64,000 nt of DNA from Agrilactobacillus yilanensis (GCF_003946725.1 NZ_RHOY01000016.1:17924-81923), one strand, 5' to 3'; counted from the stretch's first letter, positions 49,050 through 57,228 are shown. Notes: generated by a model not told the origin, from the letters alone. Made by a program: numbers and translations.

Positions 49050-49891
49050 TAGGATTCGTGTTGCTCAATTTCATCTTTTTTAGGTTGAAAAGCCACTTTT
49101 GCCTGTAATTCATAAGGCGTGGGTACTTCAGTGATTTGATCAGCATTTAATACTTTTTGTGGGCCGCCGTTAACTTGTAACTTTGCTAAAGCCAAATTAT
49201 AGTCTTGAACGGCTTGTTCAATAGAGGTTAATCCCACATGGGCTAAATGGCCCACTGGTTTGGCCGTCAAAGCATTCAGACCGGCTAAAATAACGACATG
49301 ATCACCATTAACTTGTAAATCAAAGAAAGGTAAATCTAAAGGCGCTTCTAAACGCTGAACATTATCATTTTTTAAAAGGCGCTGTTTAATCGAGCCCTCA
49401 TCTAATTGATCAAAGCCGGCCGTGACTAGACTTTGGCGGACGAGTTCATCCACAATAAGATTTAAGTTAGCTTGCTCGTCAGCTGATATATCAACTGTCG
49501 CAGGAACTAAACTATTTTCATTAAATAGGCCTGCGGTGGGGATATTACGAATTTTAGTTTTAGGTGCTGCTTCAGTTGCGTTAGCTTTTTCTAAGGCATC
49601 TTTAGGCGGGCCCCCTAATAATTTTTCAATTTTAGGTGAAATGTCAAATTTTACAGTTTTATCTGTAAAGTAATAAATGGCATTTAAGACGCAGAAATAT
49701 AAAAGAATTAGGAAAACACCTAAATAAATGGCGCCCCGCAGAAAATACTGGTAACGAAAAGCGTGGATGGCTAAGTAAAGTAAATAAAAATTACCAATTG
49801 ACGCGATTACCGTATAAATTCGGCTCCGAGGCTTACTATTAATACTAAAATAGCCTAAAAAGTGATTGAGCGTATCCAATATACTAAGCAT
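49049..49891 (-). CDS. Conserved membrane protein of unknown function (280 aa)
   Basis: A short cytoplasmic N-terminus, two hydrophobic segments (about 25-43 and 50-73), then a long soluble part (about 75-280) that alternates polar and hydrophobic stretches, with NLNLIVDELVRQSL and DHVVILAGLNALTAKPVGHLAHVG. I do not recognise a functional family; it looks like the conserved membrane proteins of unknown function seen in lactobacilli. It lies 17 bp after the Ser-rich gene, so both probably share a transcript. Confidence 0.75.
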   Translation of the reverse strand: MLSILDTLNHFLGYFSINSKPRSRIYTVIASIGNFYLLYLAIHAFRYQYFLRGAIYLGVFLILLYFCVLNAIYYFTDKTVKFDISPKIEKLLGGPPKDALEKANATEAAPKTKIRNIPTAGLFNENSLVPATVDISADEQANLNLIVDELVRQSLVTAGFDQLDEGSIKQRLLKNDNVQRLEAPLDLPFFDLQVNGDHVVILAGLNALTAKPVGHLAHVGLTSIEQAVQDYNLALAKLQVNGGPQKVLNADQITEVPTPYELQAKVAFQPKKDEIEQHES

Positions 49892-49908
49892 GAAACCACC
49901 CTTATAAT

Positions 49909-50373
49909 TTATTCATTTGTTTGTGCAGTTGCATCAGCCGTCTGATCTGTTTGCCCAGTTGTCCCCGAATTATTAGTATCGGTTTGGTTAGTGGTGCTGG
50001 AACTAGAAGCCGCATTTGAACTGCTGCTTTGAGCCGTCTGACTGGTACTAGATTGACTGGCTGCACTAGAACTGTGTTCAGCCGCTTGATCACTGGAAGA
50101 TTGTTCAGAAGCACTGCTCATTGAACGGTCATCCGAGTTAGAACTAGAAGCATCCTCTGAACTAGACAGGCTATAACTAGAATCGTCACTAGGTTTTGAC
50201 TTAGTTTCAGAAGTGGTGCTGCTTGTTGATTTTGAAACGGAAGAACTTTCAGTTTTTGTATTAGAAGTCTTCACCGGGGAAACTTGATTGACACCGAAGT
50301 TGATCACCGAAACAGACAGGATTAAAGAAACAATTGCTGCCGGTGTTAAAAATGGTGGTGTCCGATAAGCCAT
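49909..50373 (-). CDS. Ser/Thr-rich membrane-anchored extracellular protein (154 aa)
   Basis: One hydrophobic segment near the N-terminus (about 10-28, SPR-like AAIVSLILSVSVINFGV), then about 120 residues made almost only of Ser, Thr, Asp, Glu, Gln, Asn and Ala. The region is probably disordered, and outside the membrane if the N-terminal segment is a signal anchor. ATG 50373 has GAGGTG. No catalytic domain. It may be a wall-spanning stalk, possibly glycosylated; this is inference. The repeats in codons (AGY, TCA) create a spurious frame on the same strand. Confidence 0.7.
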   Translation of the reverse strand: MAYRTPPFLTPAAIVSLILSVSVINFGVNQVSPVKTSNTKTESSSVSKSTSSTTSETKSKPSDDSSYSLSSSEDASSSNSDDRSMSSASEQSSSDQAAEHSSSAASQSSTSQTAQSSSSNAASSSSTTNQTDTNNSGTTGQTDQTADATAQTNE

Positions 50374-50448
50374 AATACTTCACCTCATAAACAAGGATAT
50401 AAACTTCTTGTGAATTTTTAATGTCAAATTACTAAAACTTTTGTTAAG

Positions 50449-51498
50449 TTATTCTACGGTAACGGTAGCAGTGGTGATGCCGTAACTTGGAATTGCGGCG
50501 TTGGGCCAAGCGACGTCAATTTGATTGGGACTACTATAGACAAAAGTCCCGGTGTCATTCACAACCCGGTGAATTTCAGTGCCATCCGCGAACACAATTT
50601 TTAATTTAGTGCCTTTTGGATAAACGGCTAAATTTGCGGCAACACCGCCATAGCCCATTGAAGAGCCTAAAACAGCCGGATCATAAAAGGAGATTTTGAC
50701 GCCTGTTGTTACATTACCACCGGTTGTTGCACTGGGGGTTAAGCCGTCATTGCTAAAGATTGCGGTGCTGTTTTGGGGACTGGTAGAACTTGGCGCACTG
50801 GCAGCCGTTAATTCTGATTGGTCCCGGGCCTTTTTTGCATCTTCTTCAGCGGCCAAAGCAGCTTGAACCTGCGTTTTTTCGGTGGATAGTTGGGCCATTT
50901 GTGTTTGATTAGCGGTCATAGTTGCTTTTAGATCTGATAAAGTTTGCTGCAGAGCATGGTTTTGGTCCGCCAGCGCTTTTTGCTGATCTAACAGTGTTTT
51001 TTGTTGTTCTTCGAGGTTTTGCCGGACTGTTTTTAAGCCACTGTAAGTAGTGGCGGCATTTTTAATCGCCAAATTATCGGCTCTTTGGATTGCTTTAACG
51101 GCATAAAGCCGCTGTAACATATCAGTCAAGGAGTCGGCACTGGCAATTAAAGTGAATAAATCTTGGGATGTGTTTTGCCGCTGCATGGTACTGAGCCGTT
51201 TTGCCGCATATTTTTTGCGACTTTTAAGCAACTGCTGCTGAGTATGCACATTTTTTTGTGCCCGCCGCATAGCTTGTTGCGTCTGTAAAAGATCGGCTTG
51301 TAATTCGTTGGCTTTAACGGTTTGAGTACTGACAGCTGCCATTTGCGTATTTAATTGATCGTTTAACTGTGTTTGCTGTTCTTGAATTGCGCTGATTTGC
51401 GCTTGTAAATCGTCCACAGAATCGCCTTGAACCATTTGAGCCGGCCAAAGAAAGGGTAGGCATAGAAATATAAATAGACAGCGGCCTACTTTTCGCAA
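50449..51498 (-). CDS. Secreted coiled-coil protein with C-terminal 3D domain, probable cell-wall hydrolase (349 aa)
   Basis: A signal peptide (about 1-24) is followed by a long coiled coil (about 26-215; many Gln/Ala heptads as in CwlO/PcsB-type proteins) and a short Ser/Pro-rich linker. The C-terminal 3D domain (about 265-349) has VNDTGTF and NQIDVAWPNA, giving catalytic-type Asp residues of MltA/3D double-psi barrels. Probably lytic for peptidoglycan at the cell surface. TTG 51498 follows CGGAGGG. Promoter on the minus strand: TTGGCA (51570-51565), 17 bp, TATAAT (51547-51542). Confidence 0.83.
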   Translation of the reverse strand: MRKVGRCLFIFLCLPFLWPAQMVQGDSVDDLQAQISAIQEQQTQLNDQLNTQMAAVSTQTVKANELQADLLQTQQAMRRAQKNVHTQQQLLKSRKKYAAKRLSTMQRQNTSQDLFTLIASADSLTDMLQRLYAVKAIQRADNLAIKNAATTYSGLKTVRQNLEEQQKTLLDQQKALADQNHALQQTLSDLKATMTANQTQMAQLSTEKTQVQAALAAEEDAKKARDQSELTAASAPSSTSPQNSTAIFSNDGLTPSATTGGNVTTGVKISFYDPAVLGSSMGYGGVAANLAVYPKGTKLKIVFADGTEIHRVVNDTGTFVYSSPNQIDVAWPNAAIPSYGITTATVTVE

Positions 51499-51729
51499 CA
51501 GTATCCCTCCGTTCTGTTAAAATCAAACTGTGTTAAATGTCATTATAAGGCATTTTTAAGTCAATGCCAAAGCGTTACCGCATAAATTAATTGTTTTTTA
51601 ACGCTATGCTCAAAAGGGAAATCAATGTAATTTTATCATAACTATAAATAAATCAATTCAAAAGATACTGTTGGAATACTACTTAGTTATCCTGAAACAC
51701 ATAAATATGTTTTGAATAAGACATTATAA

Positions 51730-51792
51730 TTGCTTTTATAATATAGACATCTTATAGTATAATAAAGTAGCTTGAAACTGTAAGCGTTTTAA
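51730..51792 (+). promoter_or_regulatory. Candidate promoter and cre-like site of the HTH protein gene
   Basis: TTGCTT (51730-51735), 18 bp, TATAGT (51754-51759), then TGTAAGCGTTTTAA (51779-51792), one mismatch from the CcpA consensus TGWAANCGNTNWCA. The rest of 51571-51729 shows nothing distinct. Confidence 0.4.
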
Positions 51793-51813
51793 GTCCATAG
51801 GGAGTAAAAGTCT

Positions 51814-52308
51814 ATGTATAATAATGAATTGAAAGTAAAATTACCAACGGACAATGGTGCTGCACAATTGGCCATTCCCAAAGATATTACCCAAAAGGAA
51901 TTACAAGTTTTTACTGGGGCGATTCAAGATTTGATGACGCGTTTAGGCGAATTAAATCCGGAGCTTGAAATACAAAGCGAGTCGAAAGTTGAAGATCAAG
52001 CTGATGATCAACAACAAATCATGATCACCGGGGATGAAGTCGGTGGTTTTGTCACTTCGACGGCAGATAATCGAGCTGAAATTGCCAAAAAGGCGGGTCT
52101 TTTTTTACGGAACTATCGTGAAAAGCGCTCAGTTCAGCGGATGGAGATTTCGGAACAAACCGGGATGTCTTATTCCAGTGTCTTTAATTTGGAAAAGGGG
52201 ACCAGTGTGCCTTCTGTGGAAACCTTAGCGCGATTTGCAGAGATTTATGGCTGCGATGTTAAGATAGCTTTTATTAAAAATGACACGTATGATGAAAAAC
52301 TCAATTAG
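51814..52308 (+). CDS. XRE-type helix-turn-helix regulator (164 aa)
   Basis: The N-terminal about 85 residues are of unknown fold and rich in Glu/Asp/Gln. The C-terminal region (about 100-155) has a Cro/C1-type helix-turn-helix: LRNYREKRSVQRMEISEQTGMSYSSVFNLEKGTSVPSVETLARFAEIYG. The HTH at the C-terminus, not the N-terminus, is less common. It lies 28 bp before an osmC gene, so it may control redox-stress genes, but this is inference from position. Confidence 0.78.
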   Translation: MYNNELKVKLPTDNGAAQLAIPKDITQKELQVFTGAIQDLMTRLGELNPELEIQSESKVEDQADDQQQIMITGDEVGGFVTSTADNRAEIAKKAGLFLRNYREKRSVQRMEISEQTGMSYSSVFNLEKGTSVPSVETLARFAEIYGCDVKIAFIKNDTYDEKLN

Positions 52309-52336
52309 GTACCAATACCAATAGGAGGTTTTATAT

Positions 52337-52777
52337 ATGTCAGTTTACAAAGTTACATCAGAATTATTGGATGAGGGCGCACAGGTTCTAACGAAAACAG
52401 CAGGCCATCAATTTTTGATTGATGAACCTGTTAGTTCTCATGGGACGGATAAAGCACCAAATCCAGTGGAATATTTATTAGGCTCTTTGGGCGGCTGCTT
52501 AGCCATTACCATCAAAGATCAAGCACATAAGCGCCATATTAGCTTGAGCCATGTCACGGTAGCTGTTAGCGGTGATTTGGAAATGGGCGGCTTACGAGAT
52601 CCTAAAATACATAATCAGTTTACGGATATTGTGTACCATGTGGCTATGACCTCAGATTTATCAGCAGCACAACAAGATCAATTTTTAAATGATTGTGTGG
52701 CTTTATGCCCAGTTCATGGGACATTAACGACAGAAGTACCGGTTCACGGCGGGATGGTCAGCGCAATTTCTGAGTAA
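52337..52777 (+). CDS. OsmC-family protein (146 aa)
   Basis: An OsmC/Ohr-fold thiol-dependent peroxidase-like protein. The two redox cysteines lie in LGSLGGCLAITIK (about Cys55) and LCPVHGTLT (about Cys123). The sequence is closer to general OsmC/YhfA proteins than to Ohr. It has AGGAGG before ATG 52337 and follows the HTH gene by 28 bp; it is followed by a promoter for the Ohr-like gene. Confidence 0.87.
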   Translation: MSVYKVTSELLDEGAQVLTKTAGHQFLIDEPVSSHGTDKAPNPVEYLLGSLGGCLAITIKDQAHKRHISLSHVTVAVSGDLEMGGLRDPKIHNQFTDIVYHVAMTSDLSAAQQDQFLNDCVALCPVHGTLTTEVPVHGGMVSAISE

Positions 52778-52792
52778 ATCCAAAATTGAGTG

Positions 52793-52828
52793 TTGCACAA
52801 TTTAATTTTGCGCGATATAATTAAATTG
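52793..52828 (+). promoter_or_regulatory. Promoter with OhrR-box-like inverted repeat before the Ohr-type gene
   Basis: TTGCAC (52793-52798), 17 bp, TATAAT (52816-52821). The arms CAATTTAAT (52798-52806) and ATTAAATTG (52820-52828) form a perfect 9-bp inverted repeat covering spacer and -10. The arm sequence resembles the CAATT/AATTG core of OhrR operators. Confidence 0.6.
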
Positions 52829-52862
52829 GTTATGAAACCAAGAATATTTAGGAGGGTATATT

Positions 52863-53288
52863 ATGGCAGTGAGTTACGAAGGTATGAAAAAGATTTCTGT
52901 AAAAACGATGGTCAATGATGGCGGTCGTGAAGGCGAAGCTAAGGCACCTAATGGTTCTTTGGCAGTTCGGACTTCAATGGCAGATACACCAGGCACAACA
53001 ACGCCAGAACAACTTTTTGCGGCAGGCTATGCTTCTTGTTTTAATGGGGCAATGTCTTTTCCAACAGAAGCTGATGGCAAGGGTGATTTAAAACGTACCG
53101 TGCGTGCGGATGTTGAATTGTTTAACGGACCTGGCGCTACAGACTTTAAGCTAAAAGTACAGTTGATCGGTCATATTGATGGCTTATCTGCTGCAGAAAC
53201 TTTGAAGTACATGGAAGCTGCACACCAAATTTGCCCTTATTCTAAGGCAACAGTCGGTAATATTGAAGTTGAATTATCTGCAGAATAA
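52863..53288 (+). CDS. ohr: Organic hydroperoxide resistance protein, Ohr type (141 aa)
   Basis: A thiol peroxidase that reduces organic hydroperoxides. Redox Cys lie in FAAGYASCFNGAM (about Cys60) and ICPYSKATVGNIEVEL (about Cys124). The CPYS.AT.GNI.V ending is the Ohr subgroup pattern. Strong TAGGAGGG before ATG 52863. It has its own promoter with an OhrR-like operator, though no ohrR gene is in the window. Ends with a terminator before repeat array 2. Confidence 0.92.
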   Translation: MAVSYEGMKKISVKTMVNDGGREGEAKAPNGSLAVRTSMADTPGTTTPEQLFAAGYASCFNGAMSFPTEADGKGDLKRTVRADVELFNGPGATDFKLKVQLIGHIDGLSAAETLKYMEAAHQICPYSKATVGNIEVELSAE

Positions 53289-53320
53289 TTAATACTTAAT
53301 TTGAAATAGGTTATATGAAA

Positions 53321-53347
53321 GTCACAGCAGTTGCTGTGGCTTTTTTT
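53321..53347 (+). terminator. Terminator of ohr
   Basis: GTCACAGCA / TGCTGTGGC with one G-T pair and T7. Confidence 0.9.
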
Positions 53348-53354
53348 GTTGTTA

Positions 53355-53848
53355 AATCGGCTCTGGTTTAAACGCGCTCCCAAAGACTGATTTCTGCGCT
53401 TAGCTACGTCTAACTTGTAAGCAAAGTACGCTCACGGCGTTAGCCTAGGCTATGCTCAAAATCAACCCGTCTTTAGTCGCGCTCTGGTTTAAATGCGCTT
53501 ACTAGGGCAAAACGCTCACCTAACTACGAATTATTCATAAGTGAAGTGCACTTATTTCATAATTCTAGGTTAGTGTTCGCGGTTTTCCCGCCCTAGTTTG
53601 CGCTCTGGTTTAAACGCGCTCCAAAAGACTGATTTCTGCGCTTAGCTACGTCTAACTTGTAAGCAAAGTTCGCTCACGGCGTTAGCCTAGGCTATGCTCA
53701 AAATCAACGCGTCTTTTGTCCCGCTCTGATTTAAACGCGCTCACTAGGGCAAAACTTTCGCCTAACTACGAATTATTCATAAGCGAAGTGCACTTATTTC
53801 ATAATTCTAGGTTAGTGCTCAAGGTTTTCCCGCCCTAGTTCCCGCTCT
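53355..53848 (-). repeat. Array 2 of the covarying hairpin repeat: four units as two tandem dimers
   Basis: Units in minus orientation lie at about 53368-53485 (a), 53489-53606 (b), 53610-53727 (c) and 53731-53848 (d). Units a and c are of the type of unit 1 in array 1. Units b and d are a second type with stem ACTAGGGC/GCCCTAGT. The a+b pair is duplicated as c+d at an offset of exactly 242 bp. Units b and d differ by paired changes: 53514/53580 G/C against 53756/53822 T/A, 53515/53579 C/G against 53757/53821 T/A, and 53518/53576 A/T against 53760/53818 G/C. Pairing is kept in each case. Confidence 0.92.
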
Positions 53849-53850
53849 AC

Positions 53851-53882
53851 AAAAAAGCCGGAATGCTTGGGGGACATTCCGG
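53851..53882 (-). terminator. Leftward-pointing terminator without a clear minus-strand gene
   Basis: Read leftward: CCGGAATG / CATTCCGG, a perfect 8-bp stem, then C and T6. No minus-strand gene lies to its right, so it may end an unrecognised antisense or small RNA, or be a relic. Confidence 0.75.
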
Positions 53883-53914
53883 TTGTGATCTATATATATT
53901 TTAGGGAGGAAGAA

Positions 53915-54031
53915 ATGAAGAAAATCAAAAAAAGTGGGATTACTAGGTTAACTTTCGATAAACATCAGCTCCTTAATATCAAATCATTACAGTATGTTGG
54001 ATTGGTAATTCTTTCATATTGCTTAAGCTAA
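53915..54031 (+). CDS. Small ORF with strong ribosome binding site (38 aa)
   Basis: ATG 53915 follows TTAGGGAGGAAGAA, an optimal Shine-Dalgarno. It encodes a 38-residue peptide with a basic N-terminus (MKKIKKSG) and a hydrophobic C-terminal third (YVGLVILSYCLS), ending at TAA 54029-54031. No homologue is recognised; it may be a membrane-active or leader-type peptide, or a gene remnant. The AT-rich TATATATATT just upstream could supply a -10. Confidence 0.4.
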   Translation: MKKIKKSGITRLTFDKHQLLNIKSLQYVGLVILSYCLS

Positions 54032-54065
54032 TTGTGTCTCTTAGCTAACTCACCTCGCTTATTTG

Positions 54066-54081
54066 ATGATGTATACATCAT
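54066..54081. promoter_or_regulatory. Perfect 16-bp palindrome, possible operator
   Basis: ATGATGTATACATCAT, fully self-complementary, in the otherwise gene-free stretch 54032-54376. Confidence 0.4.
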
Positions 54082-54186
54082 ATCGAGAAAATATGAATTT
54101 TTTTAGCTGTAATCATTATTGTCTTGTGAAGAAGTCGTAAATAATTTTGGGTTCGTTCGGAAAAAAATAAAACTTTAACGGTTTGA

Positions 54187-54203
54187 TGTCAAAATACATT
54201 ACA
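54187..54203. promoter_or_regulatory. GlnR box, distal
   Basis: TGTCAAAATACATTACA fits the GlnR/TnrA consensus TGTNA-N7-TNACA at every fixed position. Confidence 0.75.
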
Positions 54204-54311
54204 TAAATGAGTTTTTGGTTAGAAGAAGTTTAGAATAAATTTTCTTTACGCAAGTGGTATTGTTAGCGTTATCCATTGATATAAGTGGATATAACATGGA
54301 TTAAAAAGTAT

Positions 54312-54347
54312 TGGTATAATTTTGATTTTGTGTTAGTATTGCTCACA
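54312..54347 (+). promoter_or_regulatory. amt promoter with overlapping proximal GlnR box
   Basis: An extended -10 TG-g-TATAAT (54312-54320) is followed by TGTTAGTATTGCTCACA (54331-54347), again a perfect TGTNA-N7-TNACA GlnR box. Its position just after the transcription start suits repression when nitrogen is plentiful. Confidence 0.82.
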
Positions 54348-54376
54348 ACAAAAAATAATTCAATGGGGGTAATCCT

Positions 54377-55747
54377 ATGAACGGTGCCAATACAGCTTTT
54401 GTTTTAATCTCTAGTATTTTAGTCCTCTTCATGACACCCGGTTTAGCGTTTTTCTATGGTGGGTTGGTTTCAAGAAGAAATGTTGTGAATACGATGTTTT
54501 CGGTTTTCTTTATTTGTGGTATCGCAGCTTTATTATGGGTCGCTTTTGGTTATGACTTATCCTTTAATGGCAATATTGGTGGGGTGATTGGTAAAGTCTC
54601 CCATTGGTTTATGAGTGGTGTTGATCTTACTAGTTTGACGGCGACGAAGATTCCTAGTGGGGTTTATATGTTGTTCCAGATGATGTTTGCGATTATTACA
54701 CCGGCGCTATTCATCGGGGCGGTTGTAGGCCGGATGCGTTTTAACTTCTTGATGTGGTTTATTGTTTTATGGTCTATCTTAGTCTATTACCCATTGGTGC
54801 ACTTAGTTTGGAGTCCAAATGGGCTGCTTGCCAGCTTAGGGGTTTTGGATTTTGCCGGCGGGACAGTTGTCCATATCAATGCCGGAGTAACCGCGTTAGT
54901 ATTATCTATTTTCTTAGGCAAGCGTCTAAATTATGGCAAGAGTGATGAACATTACAATATTCCTTGGGTATTGTTGGGTACCGCCATTTTGTGGATTGGC
55001 TGGTATGGGTTTAATGCCGGATCAGCATTAGGCATTAATACAGTCGCTATGCAGGCAGCAATTACATCCACCGTCTCTACAGCGTCTGCGATGATTGCTT
55101 GGATGGTCTTTGATATTATTCGGACAGGGAAACCAACGCTAATTGGCGTTTGTACCGGGACACTTTGTGGTTTGGTCGGTATTACACCGGCAGCTGGCTT
55201 TGTGACGGTTCTAGGGTCGTTTTGGATTGGGATTTTGGCCACGAGCTTCAGTTATATCTGGGTTAACTTCATCAAAGAACGTGTTGGTGTAGATGATACA
55301 TTGGATGCATTTGGCTGTCATGGGGTTTCTGGGATTGTTGGTAGTATTGCAACCGGGTTGTTTGCCACTCATGCAGTGAACACAAGTGTGGTGCATAATG
55401 GCTTGTTTTACGGTGGTGGCTGGCAGTTGTTTGGGACCCAGTTAATCGGGACTTTTGCAACAATTGCTATCGTAACGGTTATGGTGACTTTGATCACGCT
55501 AGGCTTACGGCTTGTTATTAAGATGCGGGTTAATGAGAATGAAGAAAAAGAAGGTTTGGATGTGGCAGAACACGGGGAGACCGTCGACTATACAATTGCG
55601 TTATCAAACGAATTGGATAACTTCCGCACCGATCCTGAAGATATCAAACGCTTCCCTAAAGAATTTAAAGGGCAACTCGGTCACTTTGATCAAACCAATA
55701 ACAATTTGCGGGAAACACCGGTGAGTCACGCTCATAATTTAAAATAG
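54377..55747 (+). CDS. amt: Ammonium transporter, Amt family (456 aa)
   Basis: Eleven hydrophobic segments. It has TPGLAFFYGGLVSRRN near the N-terminus, DFAGGTVVHINAGVTALVLS with the first pore His, and DAFGCHGVSGIVGSIATGLFA with the second pore His. The cytoplasmic C-terminal tail is unusually long (about 60 residues after the last segment, rich in charged residues). No glnK gene follows. GGGGGT precedes ATG 54377. Two GlnR boxes upstream show nitrogen control. Confidence 0.95.
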   Translation: MNGANTAFVLISSILVLFMTPGLAFFYGGLVSRRNVVNTMFSVFFICGIAALLWVAFGYDLSFNGNIGGVIGKVSHWFMSGVDLTSLTATKIPSGVYMLFQMMFAIITPALFIGAVVGRMRFNFLMWFIVLWSILVYYPLVHLVWSPNGLLASLGVLDFAGGTVVHINAGVTALVLSIFLGKRLNYGKSDEHYNIPWVLLGTAILWIGWYGFNAGSALGINTVAMQAAITSTVSTASAMIAWMVFDIIRTGKPTLIGVCTGTLCGLVGITPAAGFVTVLGSFWIGILATSFSYIWVNFIKERVGVDDTLDAFGCHGVSGIVGSIATGLFATHAVNTSVVHNGLFYGGGWQLFGTQLIGTFATIAIVTVMVTLITLGLRLVIKMRVNENEEKEGLDVAEHGETVDYTIALSNELDNFRTDPEDIKRFPKEFKGQLGHFDQTNNNLRETPVSHAHNLK

Positions 55748-55803
55748 GCGGTTACCGGGAAAAAATACAATGAGGCCTTATAAGGCTAAAAATAAATTAC
55801 AAA

Positions 55804-55838
55804 AATGACTGAGCTTACTTTTGGCTCAGTCATTTTTT
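55804..55838 (+). terminator. Terminator of amt
   Basis: AATGACTGAGC / GCTCAGTCATT, perfect 11-bp stem, T6. Confidence 0.93.
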
Positions 55839-55919
55839 ATGGATGATTCTCAAAAATATTTTGCGTCAGCTAGAATAATCCGCTATTATGAGGAATATAT
55901 TAGAATCTAGGTGAAATTT

Positions 55920-57149
55920 GTGTCCAGTATGTTAGCGGGTTATTTCAAAAAAGGATGGCAGCGCAATTTAGCGGTGCTTTGGTTTGGCTGTTTTATCACA
56001 GGTTTTGGTAATTCAATGACCATGCCATTTTTACCATTATTTATTGATACATTGGGCCATTTTACATCTTGGCAATTAAATATTTTAAGTGGTTTAGCTT
56101 TTTCGATTACCTTTTTAGCTAAAGCAATTGTGTCTCCGTTATGGGGGCGTTTGGCGGATCGAAAGGGCCGAAAACTCATGTGTTTGCGGGCTTCTGGCGT
56201 TATGACAATTACAATTACGTTGATTGCCATGACGACGAATGTTTGGGTTTTAATTGTTTTAAGAGCGATTCAAGGTAGTTTTTCGGGCTACATTAATAAT
56301 GCGCAGGCGATTATTGCTGCTGAAGCACCAAGCGATAAAAAAGGACAGGCCATGGGGACTTTGGCAACTGGGCAGGTTACGGGGACGTTGCTCGGGCCTT
56401 TGATTGGGGGCTTTTTAGCCGGTCGGTTTGGTTATCGGGCTTCATTTTTCATTGCAGGGGCTTTGATGTTTGTTGTTTTCTGGACAACTTTATTTTTTGT
56501 ACATGAGCAATTTAAACCTATTGCGGCAGCGGCGATGCGGCCGATTAAGGCAGTTTTCAGTACGATCAGCGCCCCAAGAGTGTTGATCGGTGTTTTCTTG
56601 ACGACTTTAGTAGTCCAGGCTTCCGCAACCTCGATTCAGCCAATTGTCAGTTTGTTTGTCCGGCAGCTGTTGGGCGGCCATGGGGATGTGGCGATGATCA
56701 GTGGGATTGTTTCGGCGGCGCCGGGGATGGCAACTCTAATTGCGGCGTCCAGTATGGGCCGTGTAATTGATCATGTGGGAGCACAAAAGATTCTAGTGCT
56801 CGGTTTAATTGCGGCGGTATTAGTGTTAGTGCCAATGGTCTTTTTGCAAAATGTTAAGGAATTTATTTTCTTAAGATTTTTATTTGGTCTTTCAGATGCG
56901 GCAGTTATTCCGGCTTATCAGACTCTGATGACGGTGAATTCACCTAAGGATGCTTTTGGCCGTATTTTCAGCTATTCTCAGTCGTTTCAAGCAATGGGCA
57001 GTGTGATTGGGCCAATGTTAGGGTCATTTATTGCCAGCTTGGCCGGCTATCGCAGTGTTTTCTTGTTAACGCTAGTTTTGGAAGTGATTTGTTTGGCTTA
57101 TGTCGTTTTTGCTGGGAAACATCCTAAAAAAATTAAAATTGAAAATTAA
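55920..57149 (+). CDS. MFS multidrug efflux transporter (409 aa)
   Basis: A 12-segment major facilitator with motif A variant SPLWGRLADRKGRKLM between segments 2 and 3 and LATGQVTGTLLGPLIGGFLA (motif C, typical of antiporters) in segment 5. Similar to TetA/MdtG-like exporters. GTG 55920 is preferred because TAGGTGA overlaps the earlier GTG 55911. Drug range unknown. Ends at its own terminator. Confidence 0.88.
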   Translation: MSSMLAGYFKKGWQRNLAVLWFGCFITGFGNSMTMPFLPLFIDTLGHFTSWQLNILSGLAFSITFLAKAIVSPLWGRLADRKGRKLMCLRASGVMTITITLIAMTTNVWVLIVLRAIQGSFSGYINNAQAIIAAEAPSDKKGQAMGTLATGQVTGTLLGPLIGGFLAGRFGYRASFFIAGALMFVVFWTTLFFVHEQFKPIAAAAMRPIKAVFSTISAPRVLIGVFLTTLVVQASATSIQPIVSLFVRQLLGGHGDVAMISGIVSAAPGMATLIAASSMGRVIDHVGAQKILVLGLIAAVLVLVPMVFLQNVKEFIFLRFLFGLSDAAVIPAYQTLMTVNSPKDAFGRIFSYSQSFQAMGSVIGPMLGSFIASLAGYRSVFLLTLVLEVICLAYVVFAGKHPKKIKIEN

Positions 57150-57168
57150 AAGGCGACCATAATAAATA

Positions 57169-57212
57169 GAAGTTGGATCGAATTATAGGGATCTAACTTC
57201 TGTTTTTTTTTG
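57169..57212 (+). terminator. Terminator of the MFS gene
   Basis: AGAAGTTGGATC / GATCTAACTTCT with one mismatch or G-T pair, followed by G and T9. Confidence 0.92.
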
Positions 57213-57228
57213 CAGTTTCTACTTATAA

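Noticed and set aside
49902..50114. 70-codon ORF inside the Ser-rich gene
   Set aside because: Frame-shifted reading of a repetitive Ser/Thr codon stretch.
53355..53848. Insertion sequence or prophage remnant
   Set aside because: No transposase, integrase or phage frames are found in or near any repeat array.
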